64,000 nucleotides of DNA from Linepithema humile (GCF_040581485.1 NC_090133.1:9362001-9426000); one strand, 5' to 3'. Shown: positions 22,901 to 34,433, numbered from the stretch's first letter. The notes: generated by a model from the letters alone, not told the origin. A program made the numbers and translations.

Positions 22901-23719
22901 TGGCTGTTTATGCCCCCTCTCTAGAACATTCACCCTTCTATAGAATTACATCTTATGCTTCCATTTTCACTGCGGAAAGTATGGCAATAGATATTGCAAT
23001 TGACCTCAGTTTCTAACCAACTTAAAAGCTCAGTTATTTTCACTGACTCGCAAAGCATAGTCCGTTCTGTTGCAAATTGCTCGCCTTTACATTGCAAAAA
23101 TGATCTAGCAGTTTATCTTAAAAATAAACTTTACTCCGCACATGCAATTGGGCTGCATATTGAGTTTATTTGAATCCCCGCTCATATAGGGATAGACGGT
23201 AATGAAATGGCTGACCGCCTTGCAAATTTAGCCATAAGATATGGTAATAACTTAAATGCACCCATTCCTTATTCTGATTTTTTTCATCATTTCAAAGAAA
23301 AAGCATATTCAAGATTTTTTGCCTTTTTGGATCGTTGGAAAAACATAAAAGGTCATTACTTCAAACATTATTACAACAGAAACAAAAAACCCTGGTTCTA
23401 TCCTTTTTAATCTTCAGATCGGAAATTGATCTCTTCCTTAACTCGCATAAGAAGTAACCATTACAATTTAAATGCTTCTCTTGCCAGATGCAATATTATC
23501 GACTCTCCGAAGTGTCAATGTGGCTATCAATCTGAAAACATTGAACATGTTTTATGGAATTGCCCACTTTATAACAGTGCTAGAACTGCTTTTCGTTCGG
23601 AATTACTAAAAACTGGAATCAACCCCCCTTATTCAACTACTATTTTACTAAAAAATCCAACTCCCGAAACCTTACACGCTTTTGAAGTTTTTCTAAGAAT
23701 GTCTAACCTCTCTTTTTAA
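19956..23719 (+). pseudogene. LINE ORF2: endonuclease-RT-RNase H, disrupted
   Basis: The frame begins at ATG 19956 with an APE endonuclease (FQWNARGLISKKGEL; later VLGDFNAHNLSWG and SDHFP). An in-frame TAA at 20187 interrupts it; the same frame continues to 22178. The reverse transcriptase shows LDIKGAFDNLL, GVFQGSVLSPLLFNLY and the catalytic FADD box. A frameshift near 22165 moves the frame, which then carries RNase H (FYTDGSKKSDG). A second frameshift near 22990-23010, a TGA at 23172 where the family has Trp, and a TAA at 23408 follow. The C-terminal Cys/His motif (CQCGYQSENIEHVLWNC) survives. At least five lesions make it non-functional. Confidence 0.9.
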
Positions 23720-23822
23720 ATCTCCCGCTTCCTTTATCACCCCTCTTCTGCCGAACCAGATGGCCGCAAGAGGGAAGAACCTTCGGAGCCACGACATATT
23801 AAACTAAACTAACAGTGCAGTG

Positions 23823-25051
23823 TTTTAACCTGGAAATTTATGTAAACATATTAACTTTATACTATCATATAAACATTTTATTTTGTGAAGATTACTAAAA
23901 TACAAGTTACAATATGTGCATATGTTTTTATTACATTATGCAATTAACATATTACATATAATTTACAATTATTACTCTTAACAAGAATACATAAAAATAT
24001 TTTTTGTTTTGATAATAGCTGCACTAATAAAGATATATATATATATATATATGGGGCATTCTTTCTCAACTTTACACCCATGCTGCCCATTTTCTATTTG
24101 ATCTAAAAATTTTTGAAAAAATCTTAAAATTTACAGAAAAATGTAAGCTTTCCAATGGCGCGTGGCAAAATTATCAAATTTAATTGGATCATACTTAAAA
24201 TTTCAGAAAACCAAAAAAAAATAATAAAAACGGTAATTATAAGTGTAGCGATTATTCATTCGACGTTTTTCTCTTCCAATTAACATTTTCGAGTACTCTG
24301 TTTATCTGTGCACTGTCACATGAGTCTAAACTAAAATGGCGGATCCAATATGGCCGCCAAAAATTTAAAAAATTTAAGAAATTAACGGATTTTTGTAAAA
24401 CTTAATACCAAAGAGTTTTTCTGTATGCTGAATACAAATCTCAAATCGGATTTTGAAAATTCAAAATGGCGGATCTAATACGACCACCAAAAATATTGAA
24501 AAATTTAAGAAGTTAACGGATTTTTATAAAACTTGGTATCAGGAGTATATTTGGGACGCGATTTTAAAATTTTATCATTAAATTCGTATTTATCGACCTA
24601 TTTGGTCTAAAGATTATCGAAAAACTATTAAAATTTATAACAAAATTCAAATCCTCCATGGGCGCGTGGCAAAATTATCAAATTCAACTGGATCATTATT
24701 TTTTTTCTGAGCCTAGTCAAAAAAGTTTCATAAAATAAGATCGTGAAATCCATTTTGTACACATTCGAGAGAGTTTCTCTACCGCGATATTATCGCCATT
24801 TATTACAACATTTTAACGTTAAAAAACGTTTAATTGTGATTCCGTAAATTTTCCGTAAACGCTTTAATATTTGGATTTGTATATCCGACTCCCATGGTTC
24901 TGGGCTTTTTTGTGCTTTGAGCGTTTCTCTGAGGTTTTCTTCGAACAGTTCTTTTCAGAGCTACTTTTAACCGTTCTTTTAGGACTGCTCTCAGAACAAT
25001 ACTACAGAAAATTCTATTATCTGTACTATTTTTGATCGTGAATCTTAGAAT
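23823..25051. repeat. AT-rich DNA and direct repeats upstream of the transposase-like gene
   Basis: A (TA)n tract lies near 24031-24051. Two ~45-bp blocks sharing GGCGCGTGGCAAAATTATCA lie at ~24150-24200 and ~24655-24705. Two ~90-bp blocks sharing AAAATGGCGGAT and TTAACGGATTTTT lie at ~24332-24420 and ~24463-24550. These repeats flank the decayed transposase-like gene on its 5' side and probably belong to the same element, but no terminal inverted repeat was identified. Confidence 0.5.
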
Positions 25052-26823
25052 TTGATTTTGAATATGTCCAGTATACACGGTAAAAGATGTTGCAATCCCT
25101 ACAATGTGGAAGATCACAGAGGGAAAGATCTTCAATGCATTTCGAGTGTTATCAAACGATTATTCCCAAAATTTCCAGATAATGCTAAAATTTGTGCAGC
25201 ATGTAGGAAAATGAAATATCCTCGCATGAATGAAGATACGCACGTCTCATCGAGTCTTGATAAAACGTTTGATAATTGTACTCATGATACTGAACAGAAT
25301 ATTTCTGTATCTTCCGGTGCATCTTCATTATCTTTCAGTGGAATTGAATGCAACATAAAATCACAAAGAGAGATTAAGTTGGAAGATATGTTGAGTGGAT
25401 TGAAAGAAAAATTTTCCACTCTTGAAATTAATGATCCTTTGAGATTGACGATTTTGACTGTAGTACCAGATGCATGAAGTCTAAGTCAAATTTCTCAGGA
25501 ATTCAACTGTTCTAGGTATTTTGCAAAAAAAGCTAGAGAATTGAAAGCATCTAAGGGCGTTTTAGCAGAAACAACTGCTAAGAATGGTAAACCATTGCCG
25601 GAAAGTACTGTTACACGAATTAAAGATTTTTACAATAGTGACGAAAATAGCAGAATCATGCCAGGTATGAAAGATATGGTTTCAGTAAAAAATGACGAGG
25701 GCAGAGATTTGATTCAGAAACGTCTTCTCCTTTCAGACTTAAGAGGTCTTTATGATATTTATAGTAAATGCCATCCTGACTGTCATGTTAGTTTTAGTAA
25801 ATTTGCCCAACTCCGACCAAAACATTGTATACTTGCTGGTGCGAATGGTACGCATTCGGTGTCTGTACGATACATCAAAATTGCAAATTGATGATTGACT
25901 CTGTCAATTTAAATAATCTTACTAAAGATTTCAATGTGATTTTACATGATTATAAAGATTGCTTACGCCAAATCGTGTGCAAAAATCCTGATGAAAATTG
26001 CTATATTGGTGAATGCAGTAAATGTCCTAGTATTATTGAACTAAAAAAACATTTGAAAGAACTCTTAGATGAGAAAGATATTCACCACATACAGTTCAGT
26101 GTCTGGACAACAACTGACAGATCAACTCTTCAGACGCAAATTCTTCCGTCGTCGGAATTTGTCGATGAATTTTGTGACAAATTTATCATTCTAAAACCTC
26201 ATTCTTTCATTGCAAAAGAACAATCTCGATTCTATCAGGAAAGAAAAGAGAATTAAAAAAAAGGAGAAGTTCTTGCAGTATTAGATTTTTCTGAGAATTA
26301 CAAGTATGTTGTGCAAGATGCATCGCAGGCGTTCCATTTTAATAATTCACAATGTACTGTCTTTCCTGTCGTGTTACTATAAAAAAGAGTTAGAACTTGA
26401 ACACAAAAGTTTTATTTTTTTGTCGGATAGTACACTTCATTACACAGCTGCTGTATATACTGTACAAAAGATGCTGATTCCTGAATTGAAAATAATAATT
26501 CCTGAGCTAAGAAGAGTAATCTACTTTAGCGATGGGACAAAACAGCATTTTAAAAATAAATATCAGATGATGAATCTAATGCATCACGAAGAGAATTTTG
26601 GTGTTGCAGCGGAATGGAACTATCATGCCACTGCACATGTAAAGGTGCTTCAGACAGTGTAGGTGCTGTGTTCAAAAGGGAAGCTATGCGAGCTAGCCCC
26701 TTAGTAAACCGAACGATGCCATTCTTTCATTCGAGAAACTTTGACTGGGCTCAAAAAAATTCTAAAAGTATTAGTATACTGTCATATAATGACAAAGAGC
26801 ACCAAGAGACAAAAAGATTTTAG
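25052..26823 (+). pseudogene. Decayed transposon-type protein, DDE-like, family uncertain
   Basis: Collinear plus-strand fragments make one broken gene. The N-terminal part has CX2C-type cysteines (KICAACRKMKYPRM). An in-frame TGA sits at 25475; the frame then continues (from 25541 RELKASKGVLAE, SGTHSV-like and HQNCKLM segments) through a frameshift near 25860. The next section has a Cys-rich PDENCYIGECSKCP motif, a stop at 26254, VLDFSENYKYVVQDASQAFH, another frameshift, then IYFSDGTKQHFKNKYQMMN and, after a third frameshift, GASDSVGAVFKREAM. The FSDG...FKN and GxxDxxGxxxKR motifs resemble widespread invertebrate repetitive-element proteins with spaced acidic residues. I cannot name the superfamily with certainty. 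It has at least two stops and three frameshifts. Confidence 0.6.
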
Positions 26824-27926
26824 CTATCATTGCCGGCGTCGCATGTTTTCTTATAAAATGCATATTTCCGCAAATTTTCAATGAATCGATCTGAAAATGT
26901 CCAGAAATCTTCCTTCAATAGTGAGGAACAAATGTATCACTGGAAGTTGTTCCAAATTTCAAGTTCTCTCGATACTTTTTGTCGGCGAAACTAAAAAAAC
27001 GTGGTTACCGATTGGCCTCAATTTGCAATTAATTATTATTAAACAATAGGCATTTTCAGCTTCTTTATTGTTTTGTAGGCATCGCTAGACTATACTGCAT
27101 GCGTATACCAAATTTCAAACAATTTCAATAAAATTTGGCCAAATTACGACGATTTATATCTTAAAATCTTATTGAATTTGGAGATAAAAATTTTTCAGTT
27201 TTTTATTTTTATTATTAAAAATAAGCATCGAACAAAAAAACTGCAAATAGAAAAAAGTTGCATCTCGTCGTTCTCTACAAGTCTATATTTAAAAAAATTA
27301 ATTTTGCGACTTTCAAAATTTTCATGCTCTGAGACGTTTGGATAATACTTTTACAGGATTTCAAGCGCTGGGCGAATTCTTTGATCCGGGCCGTCAATTC
27401 TATCTATCTGTTACGCTCGGTCGACCCGCTGAACTTATTTTTAGCCGAGCGCGCGTTACACAGGTACAGTGTTTCGTGTGTGCGTGAGATGTGCTTGGGC
27501 TCGAAATCCCGCTGATCTTATCCGCATGCGCTTATATTGTACTTTATTTAACTATTTTTTCCAGTAGGTCCACTCCACTGAAGATAAAAATGCGTCAGCA
27601 TTAGTACCTCATGGGTGACGTGGAAATCTATTGAAATATTTTCACTTAATAAATTTAATAATAAATTTATTTTTAATAAATTTTAATAAATTTTTTTAAA
27701 TTTTAATAAATAGGGAGAAGAATCCACTCATAATTAGATAGTGCCGCTCTTAACGCTCGGCGGCGTTGGCCCTAGCGGCTGTGGCGAGCGCGGTAAGGAG
27801 AAGAAAGAAGGCGTATACCGCGGAAATCGGCAGAAATGTTCAACAAACTCCGAGAACTGTACTAGGAAATGGTTTTATAAAACTATAGCACAAAAATTCA
27901 TAAATGATAAGATCTGGCCAAGTTCC
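26824..27926. other. Unassigned DNA, mostly AT-rich
   Basis: The 3' side of the decayed transposon runs into AT-rich DNA. A GC-richer pocket at ~27400-27500 holds TGTTACGCTCGG and an inverted partner CCGAGCGCGCGTTACA, a weak inverted pair. Bases 27730-27850 loosely resemble the arms of the 33963-34433 palindrome. No gene is supported. Confidence 0.4.
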
Positions 27927-28195
27927 AAAAAAGACACTCCAATATGTTTATATTTTAATAATTATCTAAATTTTTAATATATCACCAACATGAAAAGTAA
28001 CTGATATATTATTCAAGATGTAAATTCAAAATAAACATACATAAAATATACAGCACATAGATAGTATGTGCTTGCTTTATAAAAAAACACTCCAATATGT
28101 TTATATTTTGATAATTATCTAAATTTTTAATATATCACCAACATGAAAAATAACTGATATATTATTCAAGCTGCAAATTTAAAATAAACATAAAA
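27927..28195. repeat. Tandem duplication, ~155-bp period
   Basis: Two copies (from ~27927 and ~28081) share CACTCCAATATGTTTATATT and ACTGATATATTATTCAAG with about 95% identity by eye. Confidence 0.75.
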
Positions 28196-28245
28196 TATAC
28201 ATAAAATGTATAAATAAAACTGATCAAAATTTGATTGAAAAAAAT

Positions 28246-29235
28246 TTAACTAACACAAGTATTTTGTATCACACTTACATTCTGTGAAACAGATGTTTTA
28301 TTTCGAATATTCAAACTAAACTATTTTTTGTTGAAACATCTTTGGTTTGACTGTCCCATTGATATGAAGTCATGGATAGCTGATATAAAATATCATTGGT
28401 TTGATATCACGGTTATGTTAAAATTTTTACAAAATATGCGAAATAAAACTATAATATCAAATCAAAGACATGTTAAGCATAAAATAATTTAGTTGAAACA
28501 TTCGAAATGACACTTATTATGTTTCACATAGCGTAATTGTGATATCAAACGCAATACTTATGTTATTATTAGTTATTTTGTAATATTACCAATAAAATAT
28601 CTGTTTCACAGAACACAAGTGATATGAAACAAAATGCTTGTGTCAGAATGTGAAATAATTTAGTTAATATGTAATTAAGTTTATATAAATGTACAAAATT
28701 AATTATGTGACAGAATTTAAATTATTTTTTAATTATTTTTGCACATTTTGGATGTAACATTTATATTAACTCAATTATATATTAACTAAATCATTTTACA
28801 TTCTAACACAAGTATTTTGTTTCATATCACACTTACATTCTGTCAAACAGATGTTTTATTTCGAATATTGAAACTAAACTATTTATAGTTGTAATATGTC
28901 TTTGGTTTCACTGTCCCATTGATATGAACCCATAAATAGCTGATATGAAATATCTTTGGTTTGATATCACAGTTACGTTAAAATTTTACAATATGCGAAA
29001 TAAAACTATGATATCAAATCAGAGACATGTTAAACATAAAATAATTTAGTTAAAACATTCGAAATGACACTTATTATGTTTCACATAACGTAACTATGAT
29101 ATCAAACACAAGACTTATGTAATTAGTTATTTTCTAACATTACCAATAAAACATCTATTTCACATGACGTAAATGCAATATAAAACACAAGACGTATTAT
29201 AATGTAAAATAATTTAGTTAATATGTAATTAAGTT
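28246..29235. mobile_element. Two tandem copies of a ~430-bp fold-back element
   Basis: Unit 1 (~28246-28675) and unit 2 (~28780-29235) are direct repeats of each other. Each is also an imperfect inverted repeat: left arms contain CACAAGTATTTTGT and AAACAGATGTTTTATT, and right arms contain their complements (ATAAAATATCTGTTTCAC, GCTTGTGT). Outer ends share CATATTAACTAAAT. No ORF is present. Confidence 0.65.
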
Positions 29236-29340
29236 AATGTAAAAATGTACAGAAATGTACAGAATTATTGAAATATACCATACAAATATGTATGGCCTTG
29301 AATTATTAAAATATTCAATTATTTAATTGAAAATTTATTT

Positions 29341-29773
29341 GAAATTTCCGTAGTGCAACTTGAGGAAGTCGAATTCGTTGACCCTTGGCACCTGGTGCGA
29401 GAAATTCACGTAGCGCAACTCGGGGTACTCGAATTTATTGACTCTTGACACCTGGTGCGAGAAATTCCCGTAGCGCGACTCCCGAAAGTCGAATTCGTCG
29501 ACCTTTGGCACCTGGTGCGAAAATTTCCCGTAGCGCAACTCGCGAAAGTCAAATTCGTTGACCCTTGGCACCTGGTGCGAGGAATTTCCGTAGCGCAACT
29601 CGGGAAAGTCGAATTCGTCGACCCTTGGCATCTGGTGCGAAAAATTTCCGTAGCGCAACTCGCGAAAGTCAAATTCGTCGACCCTTGGCACCTGGTGCGA
29701 GGAATTCCCGTAGCGCAACTCGGGGAAGTCGAAATCGTCGACTCTTGGCACTTGGTGCGAGAAATTTCCGTAA
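29341..29773. repeat. 60-bp minisatellite, seven units
   Basis: Seven consecutive 60-bp units plus a partial one each contain CGTAGCGCAACTCG and CTTGGCACCTGGTGCGA. The unit is divisible by three, so both strands stay open: the minus strand reads a 20-residue repeat of the type RVDEFDFRELRYGN, the plus strand WHLVR. I do not claim it is translated. Confidence 0.92.
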
Positions 29774-30190
29774 ATTATAAATAATACCCTGGGTCCCGCA
29801 AATTCTTCATCCGCCCCTGCGGACAGAGGAGAAGAAGGAGACGACGTTTCTTAATTAAAAATGAAAAACATCACTTTTTAATCGCATGTATCTCCGGAAC
29901 GGCTGGACCGATTTTAATTTTTTTCGACCCAAATTACTCGTGGCGATGCCACCTTTCAGGACATACTATGTGTTTTTATAAAATTTTTTATATTTTAGTT
30001 GCTACAAACCCCCGAAAAGTCGACTTTGTGCGCGCAGGATAAGAGACTTAGTAGTGTCATTTTCTGAACTTTGCCAGAGACTCTTTTCCTGACTTAGTAG
30101 TGTCGTTTTTTGAATTTGGCCGGAGACACTACCGCGTCTCCTGATAATCTCTTTCAGGACTGTCGATGATATATATATATATATATACTG

Positions 30191-31262
30191 TGAGTCACAA
30201 AATTATTCGCTCAGTCGAGAATGCAACAAAGATGAATGAAATAATGAGACAACAAAGGACTTTTTGAAATTTTTTAATTTGAAAATACATAATTTACAGT
30301 TTAATATAACAAAATTGTAAAAAAATTTGGAACATTGTGGTTTATAATTACAGAAAAACAGGTTATAACAATTTTTTACACGTTTCCACGTCATAAAATT
30401 ATTCGCTCATTTTGTAGAAATTATTATTTTAATAAAATTTATATTTAGTGGGATACCCTTTTTGTTTTATAACTTCGGCAAGTCTTTTTGGCATCGATCC
30501 TACTATTTTTTTTAAATAATCGCTTTATTTTTTGCTATTCCTTTTGTAATCTATTTTGCAACTCAGTTTTGCTTGTAATAGAATGTTTGCGTATTTTTTC
30601 CGTAGTACTCTTCGAACTGTTTCGTGAGAAACTTCTTTTTCAGAGAAATTTTGAAGAAGTGAGTTTATTCGGAGAGCACTAATCTTCGGATTTTCTTTAA
30701 CTTTCGTAACTACAAACGCTCTTCTATGAGGAATTTAATAATTTCTTTCTACCACGGCCAGTTTTATTTGCTATTCGTCCTTCTTTTTTGTATCGTTTAA
30801 TAACGTATCGCACCGTCAAATAACTTTTACAAACAATACTTCCAATTTCTCTTAAAGATTTACTATTTTTTCAATAAAAAATAATTAATTTCCTAACTTC
30901 AAGATTTGTTTCTATGCTTTTTTTGCCCATGATAATGAATTATTGTATATAAATAGAAATCGATGCTTACTGAATGCTTTTCTACGTTATACTGACTATC
31001 TTAAGCAACAATCAGAAACAAATACCCATCGAAGTTAGTAGACTGCATTTGTTTTAGTCGGTTCGTAGCGTGAGCGAATAATTTTGTGACGTGAAAACGT
31101 GTTAAGAATTGTTATGACCTGTTTTTCTGTAATTATAAATCACAATGTTTCAAATTTTTTTTATGATTCTGTTATATTGAACTGTTAATTATGAATTTCC
31201 AAATTAAAAAATTTCAAAAAGTCCTTTGTTGTCTCATTATTTCATTCATTTTTGTTGCATAT
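30191..31262. mobile_element. Deleted Tc1/mariner-type element with ~190-bp TIRs
   Basis: Long inverted repeats at ~30221-30410 and ~31069-31261 share AAAATTATTCGCTCA, ACAGGTTATAACAATT-like and AAAGTCCTTTGTTGTCTCAT words. Between them lies the N-terminal part of a Tc1-like transposase on the minus strand. The catalytic DDE region is missing. A (TA)n tract at ~30168-30187 abuts the left end, consistent with the TA target preference. Confidence 0.75.
30560..30930 (-). pseudogene. Tc1-like transposase N-terminus
   Basis: Translation from ATG at 30930 gives MGKKSIETNLEVRKLII, an in-frame stop, and then SLREIGSIVCKSYLTVRYVI followed by a Lys/Arg-rich GRGRKK linker. This is the paired helix-turn-helix DNA-binding domain of Tc1 transposases. 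Later frames carry KENPKISALRIN-like and SHETVRRVLRKK segments after a frameshift. The DDE domain is absent, so it cannot transpose itself. Confidence 0.7.
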
Positions 31263-31840
31263 TTTTATTTATCAATCTTTTATAAATAAGATATTTTTAA
31301 AATAATTTTTGACAATATCTCATTTATAAAGGATTGGTAAATACAATTTTTAAAAAGGGCAATTTTTAGGGTAGTCATATTTTAAAAAATAAACAAGTAT
31401 TCGATCCGACCAATATAGTTTCAAGTTTTATGACACGGTTTTTTTCAATTGATATACAATATTTGTTTTAGAAAAAATTAAAGTCTTCCAGAACAAGCAC
31501 ACAAAATTTTGTGTATGTGTAGTGTTAAGAATGTAGAATTAAATTTTAAAACTTAATTGTTAAATGAAACTTTGTGCGGTGCACAACTTGCACACTTGCT
31601 TGCGGCGGTTCATGATTATAGTCCTCTCAAATTATAAATGAAAAGATTGTTTTTACTGTCTAGCTTGCATTCGTGTTTAATATGCGAGTATTTTTACATT
31701 TATTATAGTTTACGTGTAAACGCCCAACCCTGGCTGTTAATATTCAAAATAAGTTATTGGTCATTATTGTATGAAATATCTATAAGAGTTTATTATCTTT
31801 TTAAATATTAACAAAAATGCAATATTTATTTACACACACG

Positions 31841-31875
<35 letters not shown>

Positions 31876-32240
31876 GCGCGCGCACGCGCGCGCGCGCGCG
31901 AAATTATAGAAGTAATTTATTAAAATAATTTAAATGTACATTTTCAAATTACACAGGTTATTGAAATTAACTGATCTTTTGCTAAATAAACTGTAAATGC
32001 AAAAACAAATGTTATAATACATGTATTTACAATACGTGTGTATTTATATTTTAAATCTGATTGATATACATAATCATGTTTTACAAGTATGCATTACCGA
32101 CACTTTGTAGATATAGCACATATTGGAACCAAAAAGTCGTGGACATTACCTACGGGATTCGTGGACATCGGCTACGTAGTTCAATGTGCACGTTTTGTGC
32201 ACATAGAGGCGCTAGCCCACAAAAACACGAAAAATGCGGG
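31263..32240. other. Unassigned DNA with a CA/CG microsatellite
   Basis: AT-rich DNA with an alternating purine-pyrimidine tract, (AC)n passing into (GC)n, at 31836-31902. The tract could adopt Z-DNA. No gene is supported. Confidence 0.5.
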
Positions 32241-32661
32241 TGTTACGTCCTGATAGATGTTGAATTTTTTTTCATTGGGCTTGGCGATCAACGTAAACGG
32301 GCCTGACCGCATGAGCCGAGCGGCACGTTTAGGACTTGCGACGGATCAGCGACTGGAAGAGTCGTTTTTACTCCGTCGACAGGTCAACCGCTTGTGGTTC
32401 CTTTTTTGGGTCAAGGAATTGAATCCCTTTTACCCGGGACGGAACCTTTGTGCGCAATTTGAGAAGGAAGATGTGAGGGGGTGACGAACGAGGAGGGTGT
32501 GGTTAAATGAAAAAGAACAAAAGTTTAATTTACCAAAGACTTAATATTTTAATTTGATTGAATTTATAATTAGGATACAAAAACTTAACTCTTAATCGCA
32601 TGCGTTTATAATTTTATTTGTGTATTCTTTACAAGTGTGGGTGTGTGTGTGTGTGTGTGGG

Positions 32662-33295
32662 TTATTCCTTAGGGGAGAGGACTAGGTTTAGGAAGTCAAA
32701 CCCTGTGAATACAGGGTGAGGAAGATACGGAGGAGGCTCGACGTATTCTATAGTGGTGGCTTCGGAGTTGACGGATATGTTGTCGAACTCCAGATCGTTA
32801 TGTGGGAGTTCCTCCAGTTGAGCCTCTACTGGGGGAGGGTGGAAACGGACAAGCGAAAGGGGTCTGTACTCTAGGAGCTCTTTAAGGATCGGAGAGATAG
32901 ACCTGGGAGTAGGAAATGGTGAAAGGTCAAGCACGGGAAAAGGTTGAGGAGGTTGTTGACGAGATTCCTGAGGAATCGATGGTAATACAGGAGGTGGGTC
33001 GGTTTGCGTGTGTGTGGTTGTACGAGAGTTATTACATAGGGTGTGTCGCCTAATTCTAACGGGTCTTACGGTGACCCTCGCCGCGTATCTAATGTATGGT
33101 GGGAGAAATATGGCTAGGCAGAGAGCGAATGCCGAGAGGTCCGAACGGTTCCGACAATTGTTGGGTCGCGGCGAATGTTCAGTTCTCACTGATAATCAAC
33201 ACAAAAAATTTTAAACGAAATAGGGACGGAGCACATAATAAGAACAAAGAGAATACTAATAAGAGGAAAAATAAAAACAAATGAACTAACTTACT
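32662..33295 (-). CDS. Proline-rich PPPY open frame in unit E1, spliced start codon
   Basis: Minus-strand exon 33188-32662 is open for 175 codons. It has a good acceptor (TTGATTATCAG) at its 5' edge and lacks its own initial ATG. Upstream, a consensus donor ends an exon at 33295 (CAACGA|GTAAGT). Joining them through a 106-nt intron makes ATG from A plus TG, giving MRTEHSPRPNN. The product has a hydrophobic segment near residues 22-34, a Pro/Gln-rich middle and a PPPY motif at residues 152-155, near the C-terminus. PPxY recruits Nedd4-type WW proteins and is a budding late-domain motif in Gag proteins. No family was recognised, and translation is unproven. Confidence 0.4.
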
Positions 33296-33602
33296 CGTTG
33301 CAGGATAGTTTCGGATCGGGTTGAATATGTTCGGTGGTTCTGAGCAGGCGCCCCGTTGAGGGATGGTGTTGTATATGCGTCGAACCCTTTTGTAAACGTG
33401 TGGGCACCTTGCTGCAGGATGGTGTCGTCAGGGTGATGGACCCTCTACTTGAGATGCACCACTTGGTCGCAACAAAGTATCGACTTTTTTAATTCGCGGC
33501 CCGACCTACTCGAAAAACTGTGTGAAGAACTTGGCAAAAACTGCTTGAAGAACTGAGTGAATAATTGTGTATAATTGCGTTTGGAGCCATCAAAACACGG
33601 GT

Positions 33603-33609
33603 TTTTATA
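33603..33609 (-). promoter_or_regulatory. TATA box of unit E1
   Basis: Minus-strand GGGTATAAAAACCC. The same GGGTATAAAA core recurs at 35126-35120 and 42657-42651 in the related units. It lies ~310 bp upstream of the spliced PPPY frame. Confidence 0.6.
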
Positions 33610-33962
33610 CCCTTTCCTTGGGGTAGATCCATTTGGAAAATCTTAGGTTTTTGAAGCGGGGATCGAATAGGAATTAGTCTGAAACGGTACGTTGTTTTAC
33701 GCGGAATAACTCGTCGGAGTCAGGAGTTCGGTCGGTTGGGGGCACGTAAAAGAATGCTCGGATGAAATGAGTAAAACGAAAGAATAAAATAAAATAAGAT
33801 TTATTTTCTCAACTGACGAAGTCTGCTATATACAAATCCGTGTGGATACAGAGCGTTTAATATGTTTGTTTGAACGCGGGTTATAATTTATCTCGGCGGT
33901 GATGAACAATGTGTAACGGGGGTCGTACGGTGACGAGCAAGTGTCGGCGCAAGCGCGGGTGC

Positions 33963-34433
33963 CGCAGTTGTCTCTAGACCAGCGCTCGGAATTAGTTGCA
34001 CATTTCGGGCCGATTTCCGAGACAACGCCTCCTATTCCCCCACTACCGCTTGGCCGCTGGCGGCCGAGCCGCCGATAGCTCTGGCTCAGGAGCGTTTTAT
34101 ATTAGAAATAGGCTGGATTGTTTAGGCATCTTTCGGGAAATCGTAACATTTTTTTCACTACATAAATAATGTTTATTTTTATTAATACATAATATATATA
34201 TATATTTAATTATTAATGAAAATAAACATTATTTATGTAGCAAAGAAAATATTACTATTTTCTGAGAGGTGCCTCAACAACCCAGCCTATTTCTTATATA
34301 AAACGCTCCTGCGCCAGAGCTATCGGTGGCTCGGCCGCCAGCGGCCGAGCGGTAGTGGGGGAACAGGAGGCGTCGTCTCGGGAATCGGCCCGAAATGTGC
34401 AACTAATTCCGAGCGCTGCTCTAGACAACTGCG
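33963..34433. repeat. 471-bp imperfect palindrome
   Basis: Two ~230-bp arms (about 90% complementary by eye) meet at an AT-rich centre near 34195-34210. They begin CGCAGTTGTCT and end in the complement. The arms are GC-rich (GGCCGCTGGCGGCCGAGCC) outward and AT-rich inward. It may be a fold-back element inserted in unit X, but no target duplication is evident. Confidence 0.8.

Larger units (their letters stand above)
17956..23812 (+). mobile_element. I-clade non-LTR retrotransposon (LINE), near full length
   Basis: This 5857-bp element is flanked by a perfect 10-bp target duplication, CAGTGCAGTG (17946-17955 and 23813-23822). It has a 5' untranslated leader, ORF1 (nucleic-acid-binding), ORF2 (APE endonuclease, reverse transcriptase, RNase H, C-terminal Cys motif), a short 3' UTR and an ACTAAACTAA tail. 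RNase H downstream of RT plus triple CCHC in ORF1 places it nearest the I/Jockey superclade, I group. ORF1 is open; ORF2 is broken, so this copy is not autonomous. Confidence 0.92.

Noticed and set aside
24830..25135. 101-codon minus-strand frame upstream of the decayed transposase
   Set aside because: It overlaps the start of the plus-strand gene antisense and has no recognisable domain.
27408..27465. Another TGTTACG-type LTR-like unit
   Set aside because: TGTTACGCTCGG and an inverted partner are only ~50 bp apart, with no duplication or internal features; treated as a small inverted pair.
29341..29773. Repeat proteins on either strand of the minisatellite
   Set aside because: Openness follows from a 60-bp period; no start context, splice sites or flanking coding sequence support a gene.
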